Positions 16,667 to 24,310 of a DNA stretch of 64,000 nt are shown here, one piece after another (the first letter of the stretch is position 1; each line of letters begins with the position of its first letter). This DNA comes from UBA1546 sp049302185. GTDB taxonomy: Bacteria; Nitrospirota; Thermodesulfovibrionia; Thermodesulfovibrionales; UBA1546. The notes under the pieces are model-generated. The model was not told the origin of the DNA. It did no database searches and saw nothing but the letters and a program-made list of their open reading frames with translations. The DNA lies in NCBI GenBank assembly GCA_049302185.1, contig JBAQLV010000022.1, positions 27,356 through 91,355 on the forward strand, read 5' to 3'. Made by a program: the position numbers and the translations under genes.

Positions 16667-17452
16667 ATGCATTTAAAGAGACTGATTATCGCCGCGATTT
16701 TACTGCCTCTCATTTATTTCTATATCACAAAACTGCCGGCTGCGTATTTTCTTTTTCTTCTTGTGATTGCCGCTGCCGCTGCGCAGTATGAATTTTATTC
16801 AATGTATAATGTTAAGGGGCTACTGAGGTATTCTGGTATAATTCTGGGGATATTAATGTTGTTCACAGTTCACAGTTCACAGTTCACAGTCCCTGCCTTA
16901 TTCATTATAGTTGCCTGTATAAGACTTTTTTCCAAAAAAAATCCCCTATCTGCACTCCATGATATAGCCCCTGTAGTTATTGCCATTATATATATTCCTG
17001 GGCTGCTTGGTTATCAGCTTTATCTCAGGGAAAACGGCTCTGAGTGGATAATATTCCTTTACGGGTGTGTGTGGGCGTCAGACAGTCTGGCTTATTATAT
17101 AGGCAAGGGTATCGGCAGAAGGAAACTATATGAAGAGATAAGCCCGAACAAGACAATTGCAGGAGCTGTGGGCTCAATAGCAGGAGGCATGGCCGGTGCA
17201 GTTATCCTCAAAATTACTCTTGTAAATTACATTGCGGTGTCTTTGGTGGAAGCGGCTGTTCTGGGGATGATTATAGGAATGGTGACTATCATAGGCGACC
17301 TTGCAGAGTCAATGTTCAAGCGTGACGCAGGCGTAAAAGACTCAGGCAGTATAGTGCCGGGGCACGGCGGCATACTGGATAAGATTGACAGCGTTCTCTT
17401 TGCAGGGCCTGTGCTGTATTGGATTTCTATAACATTCGGCTTAATAAAATGA
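16667..17452 (+). CDS. cdsA: Phosphatidate cytidylyltransferase
   Basis: 261 residues with about seven membrane helices. The C-terminal CDP-diglyceride synthetase signature is intact: WASDSLAYYIGKGIGRRKLY, ISPNKTIAGAVGS, IIGDLAESMFKRDAGVKDSG and PGHGGILDKIDSVLFAGP. It makes CDP-diacylglycerol, the precursor used by PssA encoded near 56 kb. Residues about 65-75 (LFTVHSSQFTV) are encoded by a CAGTTCA-type heptamer array and lie within a membrane segment. It overlaps the dxr start (ATGA). Confidence 0.95.
   Translation: MHLKRLIIAAILLPLIYFYITKLPAAYFLFLLVIAAAAAQYEFYSMYNVKGLLRYSGIILGILMLFTVHSSQFTVPALFIIVACIRLFSKKNPLSALHDIAPVVIAIIYIPGLLGYQLYLRENGSEWIIFLYGCVWASDSLAYYIGKGIGRRKLYEEISPNKTIAGAVGSIAGGMAGAVILKITLVNYIAVSLVEAAVLGMIIGMVTIIGDLAESMFKRDAGVKDSGSIVPGHGGILDKIDSVLFAGPVLYWISITFGLIK
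16861..16891 (+). repeat. Heptamer array (ACAGTTC type) inside cdsA
   Basis: Four tandem copies of GTTCACA within a predicted transmembrane segment; in frame. Confidence 0.75.
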
Positions 17453-18594
17453 AACATGTAACGATTTTAGGCTCGACAGGCTCCATAGGGCGAAGCGCGC
17501 TTGAAGTAATCTCAAGATATCGTGACAGGTTTAAGGTTGTCGGGCTGACCGCTAAAAACAACATAGAACTGCTTGAAGAACAGATTAAGGCATTTAATCC
17601 TGAGATTGCGGCAGTGGCTGATGAGACATGCGCTTTGGAACTCAGAAAGAAACTCGGGATAAGGGTGCTTTCAGGCGACAGCGGCATTGCAGAGGTTGCA
17701 TCGTACAATAAAGCTGATTTTGTTCTTTCAGCGATAATCGGATTCGCAGGTCTTTTTCCGACACTGTCTGCTGTAAGGGCAGGAAAGACAATCGGACTTG
17801 CCAACAAGGAATCGCTTGTAGTCGCAGGCGAAATAGTTATGAAGGATGCGCTAAAGTCCGGAGCTAAGATAATCCCTGTGGACAGCGAGCACAGTGCGAT
17901 ATTCCAGTGTATGGAGGGGCGGAGCAGGGAATCTGTAAAGAGGATAGTGATTACAGCATCGGGAGGCCCGTTTCTCGGTAAAAGCAGGAGCGAGTTGAAC
18001 GAGGTTACAATAGAAGACGCACTTAAACATCCTAACTGGGATATGGGAAAGAAAATCACGATAGACTCTGCAACACTGATGAATAAAGGGCTTGAGGTTA
18101 TAGAGGCGCATCGCCTCTTTGGGTTCTCCCATGATATGATAGACGTGCTTATACATCCGCAGAGCATAATTCACTCAATGATTGAATTGAAGGACAGAAG
18201 CTGTATAGCACAGCTCTCTGTGCCTGACATGAAGGGCCCTATAGCTTATGCCCTTACATATCCTGAGAGGCTTGATGACCCTATGCCGTTTCTTGACCTG
18301 AGCGCTGTCGGCAAACTCACATTCGAGAAACCTGACACGGAATGCTTTCCATGTCTTTTATATGCTTATGAGGCAATGAAGGAGGGAGGCACAATGCCTG
18401 CCGTGCTTAATGCCGCGAATGAAGTTGCGGTGGCTGCCTTCATGCAAAGGGAGATAGGTTTTAATGATATCCCTGTTGTCATTAAGAATACGATGCAGGT
18501 GCATGAGAGAAAACCAGCCTTAGAGATTGATGCTGTTGTAGAGGCTGACAGGTGGGCAAGGGAAAAAGCAAGAGAAATAATAAAGTCAAAATAG
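17449..18594 (+). CDS. dxr: 1-deoxy-D-xylulose 5-phosphate reductoisomerase
   Basis: 381 residues from the ATG at 17449, which gives the standard N-terminus MKHVTILGSTGSIGRSALEV; upstream in-frame codons from 17419 lie inside cdsA and add non-conserved residues. It converts DXP to MEP in the non-mevalonate isoprenoid pathway. Motifs: NADPH loop GSTGSIG, LANKESLVVAGE, PVDSEHSAIFQCMEGR (metal-binding Asp/Glu), ATLMNKGLEVIEAHRLF and VLIHPQSIIHSM. It overlaps the cdsA stop by 4 bases. Confidence 0.97.
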   Translation: MKHVTILGSTGSIGRSALEVISRYRDRFKVVGLTAKNNIELLEEQIKAFNPEIAAVADETCALELRKKLGIRVLSGDSGIAEVASYNKADFVLSAIIGFAGLFPTLSAVRAGKTIGLANKESLVVAGEIVMKDALKSGAKIIPVDSEHSAIFQCMEGRSRESVKRIVITASGGPFLGKSRSELNEVTIEDALKHPNWDMGKKITIDSATLMNKGLEVIEAHRLFGFSHDMIDVLIHPQSIIHSMIELKDRSCIAQLSVPDMKGPIAYALTYPERLDDPMPFLDLSAVGKLTFEKPDTECFPCLLYAYEAMKEGGTMPAVLNAANEVAVAAFMQREIGFNDIPVVIKNTMQVHERKPALEIDAVVEADRWAREKAREIIKSK

Positions 18595-18597
18595 TTT

Positions 18598-18724
18598 GTC
18601 ATTCCCGCAGTCAGTAAGCGGGAATCCAGAATTAATGAAGTGGATTCCCGTTTTCACGGGAAATCATGGATGCCCGATTAAAAACCCCTGCTTACAAAAT
18701 GCTGGGGCAGGCTTCGGGCATGAC
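18598..18724. repeat. Dispersed palindromic repeats (GTCATTCCCGC...GCGGGAATCC type)
   Basis: ATTCCCGC/GCGGGAAT with GGATTCCCGTTTTCACGGGAA and GCCCGA/TCGGGC; ends GTCATTCCC and GCATGAC. It fills most of the 207-base gap between dxr and rseP and appears to be two adjacent elements of a widespread intergenic family. Confidence 0.7.
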
Positions 18725-18770
18725 GGATAAAGTTTTATGTGTCTTTACTTATGGTCTTATTAGTGAATAA

Positions 18771-18790
18771 AGTTAAAAATTAAAAGTTGA
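18771..18790. repeat. Left arm of an inverted repeat flanking rseP
   Basis: AGTTAAAAATTAAAAGTTGA; its reverse complement matches 20142-20161 at about 17 of 20 positions. Heptamer-family sequence. Confidence 0.65.
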
Positions 18791-18801
18791 GGAGATAGAA
18801 G

Positions 18802-20145
18802 ATGACATTTATTTCAGCGATAGTATTATTGGGCATTCTGATATTTGTGCATGAACTCGGACATTTCCTTTTTGCAAAGAAGCTTGGAGTGAGGGTGCTT
18901 AAGTTTTCTTTGGGTTTTGGCCCTAAACTCATAGGCAGGAAATACGGAGACACGGAATATCTTGTTTCTGCTGTCCCGCTCGGCGGATACGTGAAGATGC
19001 TGGGAGAAGAGCCCGGCGGCGAACTAAAAGAGGAAGATAAACCGTTTGCATATAATTACCAGCCTGTATGGAAAAGATTTCTGATAGTTTTTTCAGGCCC
19101 TGTATTTAATCTGTTTTTTGCTGCTGCTATCTTCTTTGTCGTATTTCTGTCGGGTGTCCCTGTACCCAAGCCTTATGTAGGGAAAGTCATGGATAATTCT
19201 CCTGCTGCTGCGGCTGGACTCATAACCGGCGACAGGATTGCAGCAATTAACGGCAAGACTGTCTCCGGATGGGATGACATTGATGTTTCTGTAAATGAAA
19301 GCCGCGGTGAAAGGCTTCTTTTCAAAATAGAAAGAGAAGGGAAAATCATTGAGCTTTCCGTAACTCCTGAAAAGAAAACAGGGAAAAACATATTCGGTGA
19401 AAATACAGAAGTTATGGATATTGGTATTATGCCTCTCTTGTATCCCGAGGTTGGTGAGGTAATTAAAAACGCTGTTGCTGAAAAAGCCGGCATAAAGAAA
19501 GGCGACAGAATCATTGAGATAGAAGGCGCTTCCATTAAAACGTGGCATGATATGACGGCAATCATACATGGAAGCCCTGAAAAACCGCTGAGACTTAAAA
19601 TAAAACGGGATGAAAATTTTCTGGAATTGACTGTAACCCCTGAAAAAAAGACCTTCAAGTATCCTGACGGCGCTGAGAAACAAATCGGGCTCATAGGCAT
19701 AGGTCCGGCAGGCAACAATGTAATAAAAAAATATAATCCTCTTAAGGCAGTGTCATTGGGGATTAAGAGAACGTGGGATATGGTTGCTCTAACGGTTGTC
19801 GTTGTTATTAAACTTATACAAAGGATTGTCCCGGCTGAAACATTGGGCGGGCCGATAATGATATTCCAGATGGCAGGACAGCAGGCATCTCTTGGAGCTA
19901 TGAACTTTTTTGTGTTTATGGCTGTGATAAGTATAAACCTGGGTGTGCTTAATCTTTTGCCGATCCCTGTTCTTGACGGAGGGCATATACTGTTTCTCGG
20001 CATTGAAGCTGTCAGGCGGAAACCTCTGAGCGAGAAAGTAATGATGATAGCCCAGAGAATAGGAGTTGGAATAATTATCACGCTAATGGCTTTTGCTTTT
20101 TATAATGATATAATGAGGTTTATCTCAGAGAAAACAATCCCTTAA
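18802..20145 (+). CDS. rseP: Site-2 protease RseP (RIP metalloprotease)
   Basis: 447 residues, polytopic inner-membrane zinc protease. The HExxH zinc site HELGH is at 17-21 in the first helix. Two PDZ domains follow (about 125-205 and 210-290; GLITGDRIAAINGKTV and GIKKGDRIIEIEGASI). The C-terminal LDG motif NLLPIPVLDGGHILF provides the third zinc ligand. It performs regulated intramembrane proteolysis, in E. coli of anti-sigma-E. RBS TTGAGGAG precedes the ATG. An inverted heptamer-type repeat flanks the gene on both sides. Confidence 0.95.
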   Translation: MTFISAIVLLGILIFVHELGHFLFAKKLGVRVLKFSLGFGPKLIGRKYGDTEYLVSAVPLGGYVKMLGEEPGGELKEEDKPFAYNYQPVWKRFLIVFSGPVFNLFFAAAIFFVVFLSGVPVPKPYVGKVMDNSPAAAAGLITGDRIAAINGKTVSGWDDIDVSVNESRGERLLFKIEREGKIIELSVTPEKKTGKNIFGENTEVMDIGIMPLLYPEVGEVIKNAVAEKAGIKKGDRIIEIEGASIKTWHDMTAIIHGSPEKPLRLKIKRDENFLELTVTPEKKTFKYPDGAEKQIGLIGIGPAGNNVIKKYNPLKAVSLGIKRTWDMVALTVVVVIKLIQRIVPAETLGGPIMIFQMAGQQASLGAMNFFVFMAVISINLGVLNLLPIPVLDGGHILFLGIEAVRRKPLSEKVMMIAQRIGVGIIITLMAFAFYNDIMRFISEKTIP

Positions 20146-20161
20146 CTTTTAATTTTTAATT
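20142..20161. repeat. Right arm of the inverted repeat flanking rseP
   Basis: TTAACTTTTAATTTTTAATT, complementary to 18771-18790; overlaps the rseP stop codon. Confidence 0.65.
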
Positions 20162-20163
20162 GT

Positions 20164-20619
20164 ATGCATAAAATACTTGACTGGAAAGAGCTGAAAACGA
20201 AGATTGATGAGGCGAAGGCTGCCGGTAAAAAGATTGTCTTTACCAACGGCTGCTTTGACATATTGCACATAGGGCATATAAGGTATCTCAGGGATGCAAA
20301 GGCGCTCGGAGACTTGCTTATCATTGGGTTGAACTCGGATAAATCTGTCTCTAGGATAAAACCCGGAAGGCCTATCAATCCACAAGGCCATAGGGCGGAG
20401 GTTTTGTCTTCGCTTGAGATGGTGGATTATGTAACCCTGTTTGATGAAGAAACTCCCTATGAGCTGATTAAGTTTATAAAGCCTGATGTCCTTGTCAAGG
20501 GCGGTGACTGGAAAAAAGAAGATATTGTAGGTTCTGATATTGCAAAGGAAACCCGCAGCCTTCCTTATGTCAAGGGCGTATCTACTACAAAGTTAATTGA
20601 GAAAATAAAAAAGATGTAA
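20164..20619 (+). CDS. rfaE2: D-glycero-beta-D-manno-heptose 1-phosphate adenylyltransferase
   Basis: 151 residues, a stand-alone version of the C-terminal half of HldE. Motifs: FTNGCFDILHIGHIRYL (HIGH-type nucleotidyl transfer site), LIIGLNSDKSVSRIKPGRP, EVLSSLEMVDYVTLFDE, and DVLVKGGDWKKEDIVG. It makes ADP-heptose for the LPS inner core, in line with the lpt genes and WaaG-like enzyme in this window. The kinase half (rfaE1) is not seen here. Confidence 0.93.
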   Translation: MHKILDWKELKTKIDEAKAAGKKIVFTNGCFDILHIGHIRYLRDAKALGDLLIIGLNSDKSVSRIKPGRPINPQGHRAEVLSSLEMVDYVTLFDEETPYELIKFIKPDVLVKGGDWKKEDIVGSDIAKETRSLPYVKGVSTTKLIEKIKKM

Positions 20620-20776
20620 GGAGGCTCAGGATTAAATGAATTCAAAAGGGGATAGACAAAAAAGTTTATGCTCTTTTTTGGTTTGCAGATGGCAGTCAGC
20701 CAAAATTGGGATATATATCATGCGGTTATGAACAAGTTATTCAAAAATGTGCCACTAAAAGGTGAATGTCAAATAC

Positions 20777-21493
20777 ATGAGAAGTCAACTGTATGTTCCG
20801 GAAATAACGAGACAAAGTCTAAAGGGAGAAATTCAGTCCTTCGTCCGAATATATACGCATAAATTATTACCAGTTTTTGATGATATTGAAAGTGAGGCTG
20901 AAAGTCTCGCCAATGATTCTTATGATACTTTTATGAGTCAACCAGCCAATGTTGATGATATTGACCCCTCATCGTTTGCGGACCAAGCGACGGATTTGGG
21001 GATAGAAAATTATTTTTTTCTCAGCATGGGGAAATATAATTTAACTGCAACTTGGCACGCCACACTTTATCAACTTTGGGAGCAGCAAGTAAGATTATTT
21101 CTCTTTCGAGAAATATCACATGTAAAAGTACTTCAGTTTCAGTCGTTCTGTACGAGAATAGCTGAAATTAAAGAGACCTTCGCTTGTCACAATGTTAATG
21201 TTCATGCGCTTGCCTCTTGGCCGAAAGTTGATGAGTTATATCTTCTGTGTAACGTTATCAAACATGGTGACGGCGATTCTGCCAAGAAACTTCGAAAAGT
21301 CAATCCTGCAATATTCAAAAAAGAAGCTACATTGTTAGGAGAAGAAAGGTATATAGATTCTATGGATACATATAGAACAACTCTGTTAAATGAAACCTTA
21401 GCTCTCGATCAAATTAGTCTCGCAAAATATAAAGAGGCATTGCTTTCTTTTTGGGATGAACTACCAGAACGAAGCTATAGTGACGAATTATGA
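20777..21493 (+). CDS. Hypothetical protein, accessory region
   Basis: About 238 residues from the ATG at 20777 (a GTG at 20762 would add five). There is no signal peptide. Distinctive stretches: LFDxx-like FDDIESEAESLANDSYD, NLTATWHATLYQLWEQQVRL and WPKVDELYLLCNVIKHGDGD with KKLRKVNPAIF. I do not recognise a family function. Codon use is looser and more AT-rich than the housekeeping neighbours. A short remnant reading frame lies just upstream and an imperfect palindrome ending in GTTAGGC follows (21505-21571), so it may be a mobile single-gene unit. Confidence 0.6.
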   Translation: MRSQLYVPEITRQSLKGEIQSFVRIYTHKLLPVFDDIESEAESLANDSYDTFMSQPANVDDIDPSSFADQATDLGIENYFFLSMGKYNLTATWHATLYQLWEQQVRLFLFREISHVKVLQFQSFCTRIAEIKETFACHNVNVHALASWPKVDELYLLCNVIKHGDGDSAKKLRKVNPAIFKKEATLLGEERYIDSMDTYRTTLLNETLALDQISLAKYKEALLSFWDELPERSYSDEL

Positions 21494-21504
21494 ACAACAC
21501 AACT

Positions 21505-21571
21505 TCGTATAACATTTGCAGAAAAATTGTTGCAAATCCATCGGGATCTTTTGGGCCAAGAGTGTTAGGCA
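21505..21571. repeat. Imperfect palindrome after the hypothetical gene
   Basis: CGTATAAC at the left, GTGTTAGGC at the right, with an inner ATTTGCA...TGCAAAT inverted repeat. It is weakly reminiscent of an integron attC site (GTTAGGC is a canonical R' box), but the left box pairs poorly. Confidence 0.3.
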
Positions 21572-21603
21572 AAACTGTTTGTACCTTCTAAAAAGGGGGC
21601 TAA

Positions 21604-22314
21604 ATGAATAGCGAGCTTTCTGCTGTGGAATTAATTCTAAGTTTTATTGTCACATGGCTTATTGGTCTATTTCCACCATTATTGCTCCGCTATGCAATAT
21701 TCAAAAGACCAATAGAGAAAAAATTTGCAATAGCTATTATCATTTTTCTTTTTATTATGAACTTAACTATATTTATCGTATTGGGGAGTCAGAATAAAAC
21801 GCACGCTGTACTTTATTTAATAGCATTGATTTCTTATAGAATACTTAATAAGGGCTATGTAAAGTTTAAAACTCGTGAAGACTATGAAAACTGGAAGTCC
21901 GAAAGGCTCAAAAAATTATCTGAAAAAACAAGTCATGTGAAAGCAAAACCGGAAGTTACGATACCAATGGCGATTGTAGAGAATCAAAAGCGCGCGATTA
22001 CTGGGGAAAAAGCACTATGGATTGGCGGTATAGCGATTTTGATTGTTGCATCACTCATAACCTTCCAGTTATTTCTACGTTACCAAGAGGCCGAGGTAGG
22101 CTTTTTTGATATAAAATATGATAGGATTTTTGGCACTGTTTACATAAAACATATAAATGCAAAAGAATGGCGGGAAACAAAATTTAAAAGCTTGCGTCAT
22201 GCTAAAGCAGCTCTCACAAAAAGACAAATCGAAGATGCGGTTGAGGACATTGGCGGCAAGGTAAGGGATATTGAAGACAAGTTGGATGAATTACAAAATG
22301 AATTACAAAGATAA
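21604..22314 (+). CDS. Hypothetical membrane protein
   Basis: 236 residues. About four hydrophobic helices: 9-29, 40-60, 65-80 and 137-158. A basic cytoplasmic loop sits between helices three and four, and a charged C-terminal coiled coil (IEDAVEDIGGKVRDIEDKLD, ELQNELQR) ends the protein. RBS AAGGGGG precedes the ATG. No family is recognised. AT-rich; located in the accessory block between rfaE2 and mfd. Confidence 0.6.
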   Translation: MNSELSAVELILSFIVTWLIGLFPPLLLRYAIFKRPIEKKFAIAIIIFLFIMNLTIFIVLGSQNKTHAVLYLIALISYRILNKGYVKFKTREDYENWKSERLKKLSEKTSHVKAKPEVTIPMAIVENQKRAITGEKALWIGGIAILIVASLITFQLFLRYQEAEVGFFDIKYDRIFGTVYIKHINAKEWRETKFKSLRHAKAALTKRQIEDAVEDIGGKVRDIEDKLDELQNELQR

Positions 22315-22669
22315 CAAGAATGGATTAGATTGCTTTATGCACAAAAAATCAGGGTCAAAACTAAAATACATTTTCTAAGGCAATTAAGGGAACAGTTTCA
22401 CAAAATTAAAGGATGCATCGCAGTCTTCCTTGCCCTGCACTATCCAAGGTTCCGGCTTTATCTTTTTACAGGGCTGTAATATAATCTGAATTGTATCGGA
22501 TAAAGCGAGAGGGTCGTATAATCCGCATTTGCGGATTGATTAAAAAAGCATGGAGGGGATGAAAGTGTCTAAGAATTACATCGGAGTTGTTGGGGAGTCG
22601 TATTATTTCGAGTATCCAGTGCTGGATTAGATTTAGATGATGAAAAGGAAGAACTAATATGATTATGAT
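22315..22669. other. 355-base stretch without a supported gene
   Basis: AT-rich. It contains a perfect 7-bp hairpin AATCCGC-ATTT-GCGGATT at 22520-22537 followed by GATTAAAAAA, which may end transcription weakly, and a 26-codon open frame at 22550-22630 with an AGGGGA-like RBS that I cannot support as a gene. Confidence 0.4.
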
Positions 22670-23458
22670 ATGATTATGAAAAAAAATTCAACCGCTGAAG
22701 CTATTTGGGGGTTTAGCAAGAGTGTTATTGGGATTTTACCTTTAGTTCTTATTCTTTTATACTTTAAGTGGATATATCTCATAATTTACATTATTTTGGG
22801 TGGGTTAACATTTTTTATCATAAAATCAAAAAGAAAAGTTCGCGCAGTAAATGCGCTTATTGCTCATTTATTATTTTGGCCTGTCTTCTTACTCCTTTGG
22901 AAAGAACTTATAAAAGAGCCGCCCTCAGTGCTTGATGCATTCAATGATTTGGCTGATAAGGGAAGTCAGAACACTAACACACCACTGATGTGCTACAAGA
23001 TGGCATACATGCTCTTGCCTCAAGAGCTTCACCAAAATCCTCAAGCAACTTTAGAACGCTTCCGCCGCCCGCAATCGACAAATGCTGGTGCGCTGTTCTA
23101 TACAAAGGCATGCATCTCGTCGGGCTGCATGCCCAGACGCAAGGATGCTGCCGAATTCTACACTCACATAGGTCGCCTATCGCCGAAAAAAACGTACTAT
23201 ATTATTCAGTACCCGACGCCATCACCGGTGTGTTTGGACGCTGGCTTGCCTGTCTTGGCTCCGTATTTCTCTGCAGCGATTATCGAAGAGACTACTGGAC
23301 GGATTTCCTATTACGTGCTTGGACAAGCATTTACCGGAGGGACGACACTAAGGACTGTTACAGCAGACGGAACTAACACAATAACTAACACAAACATAGG
23401 AGAAGGTAGCGAACCAACACTGGAAGCTTTTTTACAACTGCTGCAGTCTATGACCTAA
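22670..23458 (+). CDS. Hypothetical protein with two N-terminal membrane helices
   Basis: 262 residues. Hydrophobic segments at about 18-36 and 38-50 plus a third at about 63-78. The rest (about 90-262) is soluble, with LCYKMAYM-like text and repeated short Thr/Asn stretches (TADGTNTITNTNIGEG) near the end. No family recognised. Two possible ATGs lie 6 bases apart at 22670 and 22676. A terminator hairpin follows at 23540. Confidence 0.5.
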   Translation: MIMKKNSTAEAIWGFSKSVIGILPLVLILLYFKWIYLIIYIILGGLTFFIIKSKRKVRAVNALIAHLLFWPVFLLLWKELIKEPPSVLDAFNDLADKGSQNTNTPLMCYKMAYMLLPQELHQNPQATLERFRRPQSTNAGALFYTKACISSGCMPRRKDAAEFYTHIGRLSPKKTYYIIQYPTPSPVCLDAGLPVLAPYFSAAIIEETTGRISYYVLGQAFTGGTTLRTVTADGTNTITNTNIGEGSEPTLEAFLQLLQSMT

Positions 23459-23539
23459 CTTAAGAAATAAGAATAGGAAAATAGAAACAGCGACCGTTTA
23501 AAAAGGAGACTGTCCGCAGTGGCAGGTGACAAGTTCAGA

Positions 23540-23573
23540 GGGGCAAGTTCTTGAGAGCCTTGCCCCTTTTTAT
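23540..23573 (+). terminator. Rho-independent terminator
   Basis: Stem GGGGCAAG (23540-23547) and CTTGCCCC (23559-23566) with an 11-base loop, followed by TTTTTAT. Confidence 0.8.
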
Positions 23574-23655
23574 TTATTATCTTAACCTTCTTTGATTTTT
23601 TATAAGAATCTGGTAGGCTACAATAAAGACTTAATTAGGATCATAGGAGGGAAGG

Positions 23656-23937
23656 ATGAAACTAAGCACAGCCGTTAAACCAATAAGCCATATTAAATCT
23701 CATGCATCGGAAATAATCAGCGAAATATCCGAAACCGGCAATCCCGTTGTTGTTACCGTAAACGGAGAGGCTCGGGCAATAATTCAGGACATAAAAGAAT
23801 ATGAAAAAGACCGCGAAAGCACGTCAATGCTGAAGTTGCTGGCAATGGGACGAAAGGATATGCTTGAAGGCAGGCATAAACCAATTAATCGGGCGTTTGC
23901 GGAATTAAAAAAGAAAATGCGCACTGCTAAACCGTGA
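23656..23937 (+). CDS. Phd/YefM-family antitoxin
   Basis: 93 residues. The N-terminal DNA-binding Phd fold reads VKPISHIKSHASEIISEISE, then TGNPVVVTVNGEARAIIQD, typical of Phd/YefM. The C-terminal toxin-binding tail is basic (INRAFAELKKKMRTAK). RBS AGGAGGGAAGG lies just before the ATG. It overlaps the downstream toxin gene by 4 bases (GTGA). Such antitoxins usually repress their own promoter. Confidence 0.85.
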   Translation: MKLSTAVKPISHIKSHASEIISEISETGNPVVVTVNGEARAIIQDIKEYEKDRESTSMLKLLAMGRKDMLEGRHKPINRAFAELKKKMRTAKP

Positions 23938-24260
23938 AATACGAAGTCCGTATCACCGGCGTTGCTCAGGACGACCTTTTCTCAATCTACAGGTACGTTG
24001 CAATCAATGATTCGCCGGGGAAAGCAGAGCATCTGCTTGACAACATACAAAAGACAATGACTTCTCTGGAAACAATGCCTGCGCGGGGCAGTCACCCGAC
24101 GGAAATGCGACGGTGGGGAATATTTGATTTCAGAGAAATTTTTTTCAAACCATACCGTATTATATATGAAATCAGAGATAAAGCGGTCTTCATTCATGCT
24201 GTTCTTGACGGACGCCGTAACTGCGAAGACCTTTTACAGCAACGGTTTCTGGGAGCTTAG
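23934..24260 (+). CDS. RelE/ParE-family toxin
   Basis: 108 residues. VRITGVAQDDLFSIYRYVAI, then MTSLETMPARGSHPTEM, FDFREIFFKPYRIIYEI and VFIHAVLDGRRNCEDLL match the RelE/ParE superfamily; the R-I-I-Y-E-I and H-x-V-x-D-G-R-R core is intact. GTG start at 23934 overlaps the antitoxin stop. Whether it cleaves mRNA (RelE) or poisons gyrase (ParE) cannot be told; the sequence leans to ParE. Confidence 0.85.
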   Translation: MKYEVRITGVAQDDLFSIYRYVAINDSPGKAEHLLDNIQKTMTSLETMPARGSHPTEMRRWGIFDFREIFFKPYRIIYEIRDKAVFIHAVLDGRRNCEDLLQQRFLGA

Positions 24261-24310
24261 CGAACAAACCCTTGCCTATAACCCCATTATATTTTAGTCT
24301 AAAATTATGA

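Noticed and set aside
17427..18167. Minus-strand open frame of 246 codons
   Set aside because: Shadow of dxr; composition and lack of motifs argue against a gene.
19173..20081. Minus-strand open frame of 302 codons
   Set aside because: Lies antisense to rseP, whose frame has full protease and PDZ motifs; the antisense product has none.
20638..20765. 38-codon open stretch (KKVYALFWFADGSQPKLGYI)
   Set aside because: Looks codon-like but has no start codon and an upstream stop; at most a gene remnant, so mentioned only within the accessory-block finding.
22550..22630. 26-codon frame with an AGGGGA-like RBS
   Set aside because: Too short and unrecognised; no evidence beyond the RBS.
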